Of a DNA stretch of 64,000 nt, positions 30,631-39,491 are shown one piece after another. The stretch covers positions 62,001 to 126,000 of the forward strand of contig NZ_JAKREW010000008.1 of assembly GCF_022347545.1 (NCBI RefSeq). The letters run 5' to 3'. The notes beneath the pieces are model-generated. The model was not told the DNA's origin, did not search any database, and was given only the letters and a program-made list of their open reading frames with translations. The DNA comes from Terribium retamae. Lineage in GTDB: Bacteria > Pseudomonadota > Alphaproteobacteria > Rhizobiales > Rhizobiaceae. The stretch's first letter is position 1; the number at the start of each line of letters is the position of its first letter. The position numbers and the translations under genes were made by a program.

Positions 30631-30644
30631 GATTTTCGAAAATC
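30631..30644. promoter_or_regulatory. Palindrome GATTTTCGAAAATC, candidate operator
   Basis: Perfect 14-bp palindrome overlapping the flavin reductase stop codon and lying 88 bp upstream of the NicX-like start. Its TTTTCGAAAA core is also present in the bicupin/GntR divergent region, which suggests a second control point inside the run, possibly for the GntR regulator. Confidence 0.5.
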
Positions 30645-31296
30645 ATGGCTTGTCCGACAAAATTTCCGCGAAGTCAGCCTGACGTTCGCGCCAAGTCGGG
30701 CGCACCAGGCTGAACGTGTCACGGCTGCGAACGTAGTCGCTGCCATAGGATCGGGCGACGAGGTCGAGTTTCGGGGTATCGATATGCGCCCGGTCGGGAT
30801 CGAGCACGAATTCGTCGGCTATGTGCACGGTCCGCACGTGGCCAATGACGACGAGCTGCGTCGGCCCGGTTTCGACCGTCGACAGCGAAACACATTCGAA
30901 TGCGACGGGGCTTTCAGCGATGCGGGGCGGGCGCACCCTGTCTGACGGCAGGGTCTCCAGTTGAGCCAGCTTCAACTCCTCGATACCCGGCGGCGCATCG
31001 ATCGAGGTGACGTTCATGGCCTGTACAAGCCGCTCGGGCACAAGGTTGACGACAAACTCGCCGGTGTCGAGGATGTTGCGGGCCGTGTCCTTGAAGCCCC
31101 TTTCCGGGCTGGCAAGGATACCGAGCGCTATGGTCGGCGGTGCCGAGCCCATGACATTGAAGAAACTATAGGGTGCCGCGTTGACACGCCCCTCGCCGTC
31201 CTTAGTCACCACCCAGGCAATCGGCCTCGGCATGACGGTGGCGGCAAGGAGCTTGTAGGCATTCTGCGTGCCGACATCCTCTAGGTCGAAACGCAT
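30643..31296 (-). CDS. Flavin reductase-like protein (FMN-binding split barrel)
   Basis: 217 residues of the flavin-reductase-like family: N-terminal ATVMPRPIAWVVTKDGEGRVNAAPYSFFNVMG, then NILDTGEFVVNLV and a C-terminal extension. This branch resembles DIM6/NTAB-type proteins. It can reduce or bind FMN for a partner oxygenase; the acyl-CoA-dehydrogenase-fold protein two genes on is a candidate. Its start overlaps the nitrilase stop by one base (TGATG), so translation is coupled. Confidence 0.86.
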   Translation of the reverse strand: MRFDLEDVGTQNAYKLLAATVMPRPIAWVVTKDGEGRVNAAPYSFFNVMGSAPPTIALGILASPERGFKDTARNILDTGEFVVNLVPERLVQAMNVTSIDAPPGIEELKLAQLETLPSDRVRPPRIAESPVAFECVSLSTVETGPTQLVVIGHVRTVHIADEFVLDPDRAHIDTPKLDLVARSYGSDYVRSRDTFSLVRPTWRERQADFAEILSDKP

Positions 31297-32225
31297 CAGA
31301 CCTCGCGGACCGCCTGTTTTGCCCGCGTATCCACGACGAGGCTGAAGACGTCCGGCCTCGCATAATGGCCTGTGACATCGAAATCGAACTTAGCGCGCAT
31401 GACTTCGCCTGGATCGATGTCGGCATAAAGGATCGTCTCGCCGGTGAAATCGGGACCCGCGAGAACCTTGCCGAGCGGGCTGATGATGGCTGAGCCGCCG
31501 CGCATCATCACCAGCTCCGGGTCGTCGCCCAAGGCACTTTCGTGGTCGGGACCAAACGCCGCCCGCGTGATGTACTGGCAGGCCGTGAACACGAAGGTTC
31601 GCCCCTCGAGAGCGATATGCTGCATGCTTGGCAGCCAGGTGTCGCGATCGTCCGCGGTGGGTGCGCAGTAGAGGGTCACGCCTTGGTGGTACATGTGCAT
31701 GCGCAAGGCAGGCATGTAGTTTTCCCAGCAGATCACAGCACCGATGGTGCCGATATCCGTGCGAAACACCGGCATGGTGGAACCATCGCCGAATCCCCAG
31801 ATCAATCGCTCCCCAGCCGTCGGCATCAGCTTGCGATGCTTACCGACAAGTCCTCGCTCACCATCGAAATAAAGCACGGTGCAGTAGAGCGTGGCGCCGT
31901 CGCGCTCGATGACGCCGATAACCGCGAAAGCTCCGGTTTCCGCGGCGGCTTCCGCCAGTATCGCCACCTCCTCTCCGTCGAGGTCGATCGCACCGGCATG
32001 GTAGTGGGCAAAGGCAGCCCGCCCCTCGGGCTTCCTCATGCCGATCGGCGCGCCGAAGCTTGCTCCCTTGGGGTAGCCTCCGACCAGGGCTTCCGGAAAG
32101 ACCACGAGCCTGGCCCCGTTCGCCGCCGCCTCACGCAGGCGTCCTGCGGCGGCTTCCGCGGTAGCGCGCGCGTCGTCGGGCACGGAGGCCATCTGCACGA
32201 CGGCGGCTTTGAATGTCTTGGTCAT
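31296..32225 (-). CDS. Nitrilase-superfamily hydrolase
   Basis: 309 residues with the full catalytic set: Glu in VVFPEALVGGYP, Lys in GKHRKLMPT, nucleophile Cys in AVICWENYMP. The GGYPKG and CWENYMP spellings are those of true nitrilases rather than amidases, so conversion of a nitrile to an acid and ammonia is the first guess; amide hydrolysis of a ring-cleavage product is the alternative. It is 6 bp downstream of the FAH-family gene. Confidence 0.9.
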   Translation of the reverse strand: MTKTFKAAVVQMASVPDDARATAEAAAGRLREAAANGARLVVFPEALVGGYPKGASFGAPIGMRKPEGRAAFAHYHAGAIDLDGEEVAILAEAAAETGAFAVIGVIERDGATLYCTVLYFDGERGLVGKHRKLMPTAGERLIWGFGDGSTMPVFRTDIGTIGAVICWENYMPALRMHMYHQGVTLYCAPTADDRDTWLPSMQHIALEGRTFVFTACQYITRAAFGPDHESALGDDPELVMMRGGSAIISPLGKVLAGPDFTGETILYADIDPGEVMRAKFDFDVTGHYARPDVFSLVVDTRAKQAVREV

Positions 32226-32231
32226 GGACTT

Positions 32232-33152
32232 TTACTCCGGTGTTGCGTCGACGACGGGATGCCGCAGCGAACCAATTCCCTCCACGCAGGCGACAATGGT
32301 ATCGCCAGGCCACATCCACTCCTGCGGATTGCGCCCGGCACCGACACCTTCGGGCGTGCCGGAAGCAATGATATCTCCCGGCTCCAGTGTTATGCCCGAG
32401 GATATGTCCGCGATCAGATCGTCGACCTTGAACAGCATGTGGCGCGTATTCGAGCGCTGCTTCTCCACGCCGTTCACCGTAAGCCAGAGATCGAGTGCGT
32501 GGGGATCCGGTATCTCGTCCGCGGTGACGATGCACGGGCCGAAGGGAGCATAGCTGTCCTGGCCCTTGGAGAAGATCCACTGTCCTGCCCGCCGATTGTC
32601 GCGAGCCGAAACGTCGATCATCACGGAATAACCGAAGACATGATGCAGCGCGTCCTGCCTGGCGACGCGCCTTGCCGTGGTACCGATGATAACCGCCAGT
32701 TCCACTTCCCAGTCGAGCTGCTGGGTGATCTTGCTGTTATGCTCGATCCCGTCGCCCGGCCCGACAACCGCCGTCGGCGGCTTGGAGAAGATCACCGGCT
32801 GTTTGGGCAGGTCCTTCGAGGTGTCGAGTGTCTTGGCGCTTTCGGCGACATGCTCGACATAGTTCAGCCCGATGCCGAAGATGTTCTTGCGAGGCCTGGG
32901 GATCGGCGCCAGCAGCTTGACATTGGCCAGCGCCATTGCCGTGCCCGTCGGAAACCGGCCGCCGGCCGCAGCCAGACAATCACGCAATGTCTCGAGGCCG
33001 GGGCGACCGGCATCGATCAGTTCCAGCATGCTCGCAGGCAGTTTCTTGCCTTGCGTTTCAGCCAGCGCTGCAACGTCGACGACCAGATCATCGGCGATCA
33101 CCCCGAGCCGTGCCGCAGCCTCGATCGAGGCGCGATAGGTAACAAGTTTCAT
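32232..33152 (-). CDS. Fumarylacetoacetate hydrolase-family protein
   Basis: 306 residues. The C-terminal FAH fold is complete: IFGIGLNYVEHV, VIFSKPPTAVVGPGD, the metal-binding Glu pair in DWEVELAVIIG, VFGYSVMIDVSARD, and the substrate-loop end ITLEPGDIIASGTPEGVG. Such enzymes hydrolyse or decarboxylate 3-acylpyruvates formed by gentisate-type ring cleavage. It stands 11 bp after the gentisate-dioxygenase-like bicupin, the usual pairing. A ribosome-binding site AAGGAAAG precedes the ATG. Confidence 0.9.
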   Translation of the reverse strand: MKLVTYRASIEAAARLGVIADDLVVDVAALAETQGKKLPASMLELIDAGRPGLETLRDCLAAAGGRFPTGTAMALANVKLLAPIPRPRKNIFGIGLNYVEHVAESAKTLDTSKDLPKQPVIFSKPPTAVVGPGDGIEHNSKITQQLDWEVELAVIIGTTARRVARQDALHHVFGYSVMIDVSARDNRRAGQWIFSKGQDSYAPFGPCIVTADEIPDPHALDLWLTVNGVEKQRSNTRHMLFKVDDLIADISSGITLEPGDIIASGTPEGVGAGRNPQEWMWPGDTIVACVEGIGSLRHPVVDATPE

Positions 33153-33163
33153 TATGTCTTTCC

Positions 33164-34285
33164 TTAGAGAAGCGGTTGGAAGCCGCCATTTTCGCCGAAG
33201 GCCTGCTCGCGATAGAGGCCGAGCGCCCGCATCACCGGAAGATCCGACAGACAGAACAGGCAGGCATCGTCGCCTTCCGAGCCGTTGACATGCTCGTGCC
33301 ATGCCCAGGACGGCACGCAGAAGATATCGTGCTCCTGCCAGTCGTAGCGCTGGCCGTTGATGATGGAGTGGCCCCTGCCCTTGGCGACGTGATAGAGGCC
33401 GCTGCCGGTATGACGGTGAGCCCTTGTGTGCTCTCCCGGACGCAGCATTTGCATGCTCGCTCCCATCGTCTGCATGACAGGCCCCTGTGTCACCGGGTTC
33501 ACATATTCCATCAGCACGCCGTCGAAGGGCGATCCTTCCGTGCAGGTCGAGTATTTTGCCAACGCCTCATAGGTCGGAGCCCATTCATACTTGAACATCG
33601 GGCTGTAGCCCTTGTCCCAAGCCTGCCCGGTCGGCTTCAGACCCGGATTGCCCCAAGTCTTGGTCATGTCGTCGACCGCAAACCCGACCGTCTGTCGCAG
33701 GTCGGGATGCACCTCATAGAAGTTCGCTTCCATCGCGTTGACGAACGGAATGTCCAGTCCGTCCTGCCAGATGCAGGGCGAGCCGGTGGCCTCGACACCA
33801 TGTTCATGCCAGGTGCCGTTGGGGGTCAGCACGAAGTCGTTCGCACCCAGCGTCATCTTGTGGCCGTCGACGACCGTGTAGGCGCCGGAACCTTCCATGA
33901 TGAAACGGATTGCGGAGGCCGAATGGCGATGCGCGCTGGCGACTTCGCCGGGATTCATCACCTGCAACCCCGCGTAGAGCCAGCCGACGGCTGCGGCAAA
34001 TTCGGTTCGGCCGGGATTGTTGAGATAGATCACCCGGCGCCCCGCCTTCTCCGGCGTCACCAATTGCACCGACCGCAGGACATGTTCGCGCAGATCCCGG
34101 TAACGCCAGACGACCGGCACGGACTGCGACTTCGGCTCCCACGGCTCGATTTTGTTCGCCACGGTCCAAAGCGCACCGGCTTTGAAGCGATCGAGATCCT
34201 CGTAATACGCCAGCAGTTCGGGCGTATCCTCGACATTTGCTCGACCGATGACATCCTCCCGATGGTTCTCGTGCGCCTTCGTCAT
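33164..34285 (-). CDS. Gentisate 1,2-dioxygenase-like bicupin
   Basis: 373 residues with two cupin barrels. The N-terminal barrel carries AHRHSASAIRFIMEG, the iron-ligand arrangement of gentisate and 1-hydroxy-2-naphthoate dioxygenases, and a following GTWHEHG. The C-terminal barrel retains HRHTGSGLYHV and WAWHEHVNG. It should cleave a hydroxylated aromatic acid between adjacent carboxyl- and hydroxyl-bearing carbons; gentisate itself, salicylate-type or hydroxypicolinate-type acids are candidates. First gene of the 34.3-22.2 kb run, with AGGAGGG before its ATG, divergent from gntR. Confidence 0.88.
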   Translation of the reverse strand: MTKAHENHREDVIGRANVEDTPELLAYYEDLDRFKAGALWTVANKIEPWEPKSQSVPVVWRYRDLREHVLRSVQLVTPEKAGRRVIYLNNPGRTEFAAAVGWLYAGLQVMNPGEVASAHRHSASAIRFIMEGSGAYTVVDGHKMTLGANDFVLTPNGTWHEHGVEATGSPCIWQDGLDIPFVNAMEANFYEVHPDLRQTVGFAVDDMTKTWGNPGLKPTGQAWDKGYSPMFKYEWAPTYEALAKYSTCTEGSPFDGVLMEYVNPVTQGPVMQTMGASMQMLRPGEHTRAHRHTGSGLYHVAKGRGHSIINGQRYDWQEHDIFCVPSWAWHEHVNGSEGDDACLFCLSDLPVMRALGLYREQAFGENGGFQPLL

Positions 34286-34337
34286 CGAACCCTCCTGTTC
34301 GCAACCTCTATCCGTCACCAGCATCGGCGATCACTTT

Positions 34338-34366
34338 TTCGAAAGCAATAATTATTTTCGAAAATC
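34338..34366. promoter_or_regulatory. Paired TTTCGAAA palindromes in the bicupin/GntR promoter region
   Basis: TTTCGAAA at 34338-34345 and ATTTTCGAAAAT at 34355-34366 have centres 19 bp apart in the 138-bp divergent gap. Two turns of helix between sites fits cooperative binding of a dimeric regulator; the adjacent GntR is the natural candidate. Confidence 0.55.
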
Positions 34367-34423
34367 TTTGGAATTGCCGACAAACGGAGCCATGAGATAA
34401 GAGTCACGTAAAGGATTTTGATC

Positions 34424-35104
34424 ATGACCCTTGCTGAGAAAGCATACGACGCCCTGCGTCACGATATCATTCGCGGCGAACTGGCCCCAGGGCGGCCGTT
34501 GCGCCTTTCCGATCTCAGCGAGCGCTATGACATGGGGTTTTCGCCCTTGCGCGAGGCCCTCAACAGGCTGCATGCGGAGCGACTGGTCACGGCCGAATCC
34601 CTGCGCGGTTTTCGCGTTGCACCACTGTCCCTCGATGAGCTGCATGATGCGGTCGACGTGCGCATCAAGGTCGAATGCGACGCGCTTCGCGCTTCAATCA
34701 AACTCGGTGACGACAGTTGGGCAGCGGGGATCGTTTCTGCCCTCTACGCGCTCAATCTGCAGGTTGGCCGGACCGGTCCGGACGCCGATATCTGGACGCT
34801 CGAGGCTCGGCACTATGCCTTCCACCGCGCCCTGCTGGCCGCCTGTAACTCGCCCTGGACGCTGGAATTCTTCGAGCGCCTCTATGCAGCAACAGAGCGC
34901 TACCGGATTCCGACGCTGCTGGCAGCAGCCAATCCGGCCGGGCGCGATGTCCAGGCCGAACACAGCGCATTGGCCGAAGCGACCCTGGCGCGTGACGCTG
35001 ACAAAGCGACGGCCTTGCTGGAAGCGCATTACCGGAGGACGGCCGACCACCTGACCAGCGTGTTCGGCATGGATAAAGCGAGTGGCATGGTCGCAGCAGG
35101 CTGA
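34424..35104 (+). CDS. GntR-family regulator, FCD (FadR-like) subgroup
   Basis: 226 residues. The winged helix is at the N-terminus (AYDALRHDIIRGELAPGRPLRLSDLSERYDMGFSPLREAL cut into the usual four elements). The C-terminal FCD helical domain includes the metal/ligand residues seen in the family: DVRIKVECDALRA, FHRALLAACNSPW, and EHSALAEA...EAHYRR. FCD regulators usually bind organic acids from catabolic pathways. Divergent from the bicupin gene with two palindromes between, so it probably controls the 34.3-22.2 kb run. The ATG at 34424 follows AAAGGA. Confidence 0.92.
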   Translation: MTLAEKAYDALRHDIIRGELAPGRPLRLSDLSERYDMGFSPLREALNRLHAERLVTAESLRGFRVAPLSLDELHDAVDVRIKVECDALRASIKLGDDSWAAGIVSALYALNLQVGRTGPDADIWTLEARHYAFHRALLAACNSPWTLEFFERLYAATERYRIPTLLAAANPAGRDVQAEHSALAEATLARDADKATALLEAHYRRTADHLTSVFGMDKASGMVAAG

Positions 35105-35141
35105 AACAGCCACATTTTACTTCGCCGGTCGCAAGGAATAG

Positions 35142-36392
35142 TCATCGCTCTTTCGTATTGACCTGGTCTCGGGAGAAGCCGGCCATGGTGGCGTAGCCAC
35201 GCACGATGGCTTTGCGTTCCTCATAACTTGCCACACGCTCGATGTCGTCGAACCCGTCAGGCGCACGCTTTTCGATCATATCGATGACGCCCTCAGGCCC
35301 GCCTTTGCGGTTTGCCAGCACGATCTCGCTCGTCGCAGTTCGGCGTTCCACGTCGTAGGCGCTCAACGCATCCTGAACCGATGCAACGCTGCTCAGGTGC
35401 CTGGCGAGGCAAGTTGCGTCGAGGACCGCCTGGCTCGCGCCATTCGAGCCAACCGGATACATGGGATGAGCGGCGTCGCCGAGCAGGCTTACGCGTCCAA
35501 AGGACCAGCGCGCCACAGGGTCACGGTCGCAGTTGGGGTACTCGTAGAAGGGCCCGGTCGCTTCGATCAAACTGACGGGATCGACGAAGCCCAGCCGGAA
35601 CTTGTCGCGTACGAAAGCCAACGTTTCTTCAAGGCGCCCAGGACGGTTCCAATCACCCCGCCCGGGCGGGGCTTTTTCCGCATCCGTACGCGCCATGACA
35701 GCCCAATTGGTCAGCCGCTTATCCGGTTTCGCCGGGTCGGCATGGATCGGATAGAATACGAATTTGGACGTGTTGCTACCGGCAATCACCATGGTGCGGC
35801 CGTCCTGGTAGACCGGCCATTCGACCGCGCCCCTCCAGATCATGATTCCACTCCAGATTGGTTGACCTTGATCGGGATAGAGTATGGAGCGCACCTTGGA
35901 ATGGATGCCATCGGCACCAATCAGTGCGTCGCCCTCGGCTTCAATCGGCCCGGATCCTGCGGTTCGATCGAACCGCGCCACCACTCGGTCACCTCGCTCC
36001 TGGAAGCCGACGAGCTTGTGGTCGATATGGATCCGCTCGGGTCCCAGCCGCTCCATCACTGCCTGGAAAAGCACTTGCAGCAGCTTGCCCCGATGGATGC
36101 TCAGCTGCGGCATGTCGTAACCCGCATCCAGCCCCCGCAATTCTTGCCAGATCGCCTGGCCGAAGCGGTTGGTGTAGATCAGTTCGCGGGTTCTGATGCC
36201 TGTTTCATCGAGAGCAGGCAGAAGACCGAGGGCCGCCAATTCTTTGATGGCATGCGGCAGCACATTGATGCCGACACCGAGCTCGCGGATCGAGGAAGCC
36301 TGCTCGAACACTTCAGCCTCGATGCCGGCCGCATGCAGGCAAAGCGCGGTTGCAAGCCCGCCGATGCCTCCACCCGCAATCAAGATTTTCAT
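35142..36392 (-). CDS. FAD-dependent aromatic monooxygenase, PhzS/salicylate hydroxylase type
   Basis: 416-residue class A flavoprotein hydroxylase: FAD-binding GGGIGGLATALCLHAAG at residues 6-22, the DG motif GADGIHSKVRS, and the second FAD motif RVSLLGDAAHPMYPVGSNGASQAVLDA. No membrane segment. These enzymes hydroxylate phenols, pyridines or phenazine carboxylates using NAD(P)H. It is the last gene of the 45.6-35.1 kb run and converges with gntR. It may produce the hydroxylated acid opened by the bicupin. Confidence 0.88.
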   Translation of the reverse strand: MKILIAGGGIGGLATALCLHAAGIEAEVFEQASSIRELGVGINVLPHAIKELAALGLLPALDETGIRTRELIYTNRFGQAIWQELRGLDAGYDMPQLSIHRGKLLQVLFQAVMERLGPERIHIDHKLVGFQERGDRVVARFDRTAGSGPIEAEGDALIGADGIHSKVRSILYPDQGQPIWSGIMIWRGAVEWPVYQDGRTMVIAGSNTSKFVFYPIHADPAKPDKRLTNWAVMARTDAEKAPPGRGDWNRPGRLEETLAFVRDKFRLGFVDPVSLIEATGPFYEYPNCDRDPVARWSFGRVSLLGDAAHPMYPVGSNGASQAVLDATCLARHLSSVASVQDALSAYDVERRTATSEIVLANRKGGPEGVIDMIEKRAPDGFDDIERVASYEERKAIVRGYATMAGFSRDQVNTKER

Positions 36393-36442
36393 TCGTGCCT
36401 CTCCCTTTTCGAGTTCGGCCCCCGGCTCCTTTGAATTGAACC

Positions 36443-37375
36443 TCAATTGCCCGTTTTTTTGCTGCGCGGGAGAAGTCCAGATGCGGCCAGGGCCCCCGTG
36501 ACGACGAGCAGCGCGCCCGCTGCAATACCAACCGACACAGTCCCAACGCCAAAGAAGGCAAGGAGGACGAGAGAAGCCAGCGGCGTCAGATAGGCGATAC
36601 CCGAGATCATCGCGGTATAGCCTGTCCGGACCGCGCGATCCCATAAGGCGTTCGAAAGCGTCAGGGGCGCGATGCCGATGCCTGTAATGGCCAGCCATTG
36701 AGCAGCTGACAGGTTCGCCCATTCCTCGAAAGCCCAATGGAATCCGAGCGCCAGCACGGCAAGCAGCCCCATCGAAGGACCAACGACATCATGCGTCTCG
36801 CTCCCATAGGAGCGGATCACCGCATAGATGGCAAAGGCCAGCCCGCTGAAAAAGGCCAGCAGGATGCCCGTCTCGTCAAAACCGGCTTCGAAAGCCGGCC
36901 CGATCGCGACAGCCGCCCCGAGAAAGGCGGTTGCAATCCCGGTGACCTGCACTCGTCCAAGCCGTTCGTTGCGAAGCCGTGCCATGATCGCGACCAGCAT
37001 GACCGGCCAGAGATAGGAAATCACATTGGCCTCGGCCGGTCCGATTCTGCGTATGGCCAGCAGGTAGAGGATGTTGTTGGCCAACAGACCGACGGTCACG
37101 ACGACAAGCGTTCTGGGTGGCGTCGACAAAAAATCCGCCGCTTTGCCCTGTGCGGCTGAAAGACCGAGCGAGACAACAAATCCCACGGCGGCCGCCAGCC
37201 CGAATATCAGAAAGGGGGGCGCCGGATTCGCGATCGTGGCAAGCGTTGGCCATGTTGCCCATAACAGCACGGCACCGAGCGCGAGACCGGCTGCCCTTGC
37301 CTGCGGACCGAAGGGCGGCAGTCGTTCGATCAACGCATCGAGGCCAATGAGCAGAGACGGCGATACGACGTTCAT
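36443..37375 (-). CDS. EamA/DMT-family transporter
   Basis: 310 residues with ten predicted membrane helices in two EamA repeats (for example AVLLWATWPTLATIANPAPPF in the first, FSGLAFAIYAVIRSYG in the second). Members often export metabolites or amino acids. It lies between the ABC importer and the FAD monooxygenase on the same strand, 50 bp before the latter, and 152 bp after the ATPase gene, so it may export an intermediate or product of the pathway. Substrate unknown. Confidence 0.85.
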   Translation of the reverse strand: MNVVSPSLLIGLDALIERLPPFGPQARAAGLALGAVLLWATWPTLATIANPAPPFLIFGLAAAVGFVVSLGLSAAQGKAADFLSTPPRTLVVVTVGLLANNILYLLAIRRIGPAEANVISYLWPVMLVAIMARLRNERLGRVQVTGIATAFLGAAVAIGPAFEAGFDETGILLAFFSGLAFAIYAVIRSYGSETHDVVGPSMGLLAVLALGFHWAFEEWANLSAAQWLAITGIGIAPLTLSNALWDRAVRTGYTAMISGIAYLTPLASLVLLAFFGVGTVSVGIAAGALLVVTGALAASGLLPRSKKTGN

Positions 37376-37527
37376 AGCCGAACCCTAACATGGCTCCACC
37401 TGCTTTAGGCAAGCTTGATGGCCGTGCCCTGGCGAGAAGCAACGACACCAACCAAGCCCATCGGCCGCTGCGGAACCAGTCATAGCGCTCGACGAACATG
37501 CTGGCGACCGGCGGCCTCGAACGGAGA

Positions 37528-38538
37528 TCAGCTAGCCGGCTGAAGCGTTGGGAAGTGGCAGGCGACTTTTCGCCCGGAGCGATGCTCCGTCAATTCAGGT
37601 CGCTCGACACGGCATCGTTCCACTGCGATTGGACATCTTGGATGGAAGCGGCATCCGGATGGCGGCTTGAGCGGGCTCGGTACGTCGCCAGCCAATATGA
37701 TACGCTTGCGCACGCTGCCTGACGTTGTTTCAACGATGGGAACAGCTGAGATCAGCGCCTGACTATAGGGGTGAGCAGGTGTTGCAAAAACTTCCTCTGC
37801 CGGCCCCTCCTCCACGATCGACCCGAGATACATGACGGCGATGCGTGTCGAGACCTGGCGAACCACCGACAAATCGTGGGCGATGAAAATGTAGGTGAGC
37901 TTGAGCTTTTCCTGCAGGTCGGCCAGCAGGTTGACGATCTGAGCCTGCACAGACACGTCGAGCGCAGAAACCGGCTCATCCAGCACCACCAGATCGGGAT
38001 TGAGTGCGATGGCGCGTGCGATGCCGACACGCTGGCGCTGCCCGCCGGAAAACTCGTGCGGATAGCGCATGACGTGATCCGGCAGCAGCCCGACCAGGTC
38101 GAAGAGTTCCGCGACTCGCTTGGCGATCTCTCGAGATGACAGCTTTGTGTGGATGCGCAATGGCTCCGCGACGAGGTCTCCCACCCTGCGTCGCGGGTTG
38201 AGCGAAGCCGATGGATCCTGGAACACCATCTGCAGGCGGCGCCTGAATGGTCTCAGTTCAGTCAACGACTTCCCGGTGATGTCATCACCTTCGAAAAGCA
38301 ACTGGCCATCGGTGATGTCGTAAAGCCTGACGAGGCAGCGCGCCAATGTGGACTTCCCGCAACCCGATTCTCCAACCAGCCCGACGGTTTCGCCTCGTCG
38401 GACGGTCAGCGAAACATTGTCCACGGCATGGACGGTTCGCTTGCCTTGCGACGAAAAGCGCGTGCCGATCGAAAAGCGTTTGCTGAGTTCACGCGTTTCG
38501 AGGATCGGTTGATCTTGCTCAATCATCTGCCCGCTCAT
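37528..38538 (-). CDS. Oligopeptide ABC importer ATPase, OppF/DppF type
   Basis: 336 residues: Walker [12 protein letters not shown]-loop, signature [14 protein letters not shown], Walker [12 protein letters not shown], and the OppF/DppF C-terminal Cys-rich segment ([16 protein letters not shown]), which in this family binds an iron-sulfur cluster. Start is the ATG at 38538, overlapping the stop of the partner ATPase gene by four bases (ATGA). With that ATPase it drives the importer encoded just upstream. Confidence 0.93.
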   Translation of the reverse strand: MSGQMIEQDQPILETRELSKRFSIGTRFSSQGKRTVHAVDNVSLTVRRGETVGLVGESGCGKSTLARCLVRLYDITDGQLLFEGDDITGKSLTELRPFRRRLQMVFQDPSASLNPRRRVGDLVAEPLRIHTKLSSREIAKRVAELFDLVGLLPDHVMRYPHEFSGGQRQRVGIARAIALNPDLVVLDEPVSALDVSVQAQIVNLLADLQEKLKLTYIFIAHDLSVVRQVSTRIAVMYLGSIVEEGPAEEVFATPAHPYSQALISAVPIVETTSGSVRKRIILAGDVPSPLKPPSGCRFHPRCPIAVERCRVERPELTEHRSGRKVACHFPTLQPAS

Positions 38539-39491
38539 GCCTGAACCCGGAAACACGCTGCGGCATGAGTGCCGTCGCCAAGAACGGGCTTGCCGGTCCT
38601 GCACGGCTCGTAGTTGACAGGGCAGCGCGGCCCGAAAGCGCACCCGTCGGGCAGGCGCAGCAGCGAGGGCGGCGAGCCGGGAATTGCCGGCAAGCGACGC
38701 GGCTTCTCGCCCGTGAGGGGCGGGATCGAGCCCAGCAGCGCACGCGTGTAAGGATGTTGCGGGTCGGAAAAGAGTTCGGTGCGACTGCCGCGCTCCACCA
38801 CACGCCCTGCATACATGACCATCACCCTGTCGGCGAGTTCGGAGACAACCCCCATATCGTGGGTGATGAAGACCACAGCCGAATTGTGCGTAGCGCGCAA
38901 CTTGCGCACGAGGTCGAGAATGCCGGCTTGCACCGTCACGTCGAGAGCGGTTGTTGGTTCGTCTGCCACCAGAAGCGCCGGATTGCACGACAGCGCCATG
39001 GCGATCACCGCCCGCTGCCGCATGCCGCCCGAAAGCTGGTGCGGATAGCGCGACATCGCTTCGCGCGGGTTGGGGAAGTTCACCTCCGCCAGCAATTCCT
39101 CCACACGCTCCAGCGCTTGGGATTTGCTGACGCGCTTATGCGCCCGGATCTGCTCGGCGATCTGCCCGCCGATCGTATAGACGGGGGTCAGAGCCGTCAT
39201 CGGATCCTGGAAGATCATGGCGATCTCGTTGCCGCGCAGACGGCGAAGCTCGCGGGCGGGCAGTCCCACCAGTTCGCGCTCCCGGTAGCGGATCGAGCCT
39301 TCGATGATGGCATTGGGGTCGGTGATCAGGCCCATGACGGCCAGCAACGAGACGGTCTTGCCCGAGCCGGATTCACCGACGACACCCAGGATCTCACCCT
39401 CCCTGAGGTCAAATGAGACCCCGTCGATAGCCCGCACAAGACCTTCCTGTGTACGGAATGATACTCTGAGATCGCGGACCGACAGCATCAT
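38535..39491 (-). CDS. Oligopeptide ABC importer ATPase, OppD/DppD type
   Basis: 318 residues with Walker A GESGSGKTVSLL, signature LSGGMRQRAVIAMAL, Walker B LLVADEPTTALD, and the DppD C-terminal segment DGCAFGPRCPVNYEPC. It overlaps the adjacent permease gene by four bases and the DppF-type gene by four, a tightly packed operon. Forms a heterodimer with the other ATPase on the cytoplasmic face. Confidence 0.93.
   Translation of the reverse strand: MMLSVRDLRVSFRTQEGLVRAIDGVSFDLREGEILGVVGESGSGKTVSLLAVMGLITDPNAIIEGSIRYRERELVGLPARELRRLRGNEIAMIFQDPMTALTPVYTIGGQIAEQIRAHKRVSKSQALERVEELLAEVNFPNPREAMSRYPHQLSGGMRQRAVIAMALSCNPALLVADEPTTALDVTVQAGILDLVRKLRATHNSAVVFITHDMGVVSELADRVMVMYAGRVVERGSRTELFSDPQHPYTRALLGSIPPLTGEKPRRLPAIPGSPPSLLRLPDGCAFGPRCPVNYEPCRTGKPVLGDGTHAAACFRVQA

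Noticed and set aside
31542..33167. A 541-codon frame on the plus strand opposite nitrilase and FAH genes
   Set aside because: Both minus-strand genes have full catalytic motifs and ribosome-binding sites; the opposite frame has neither.
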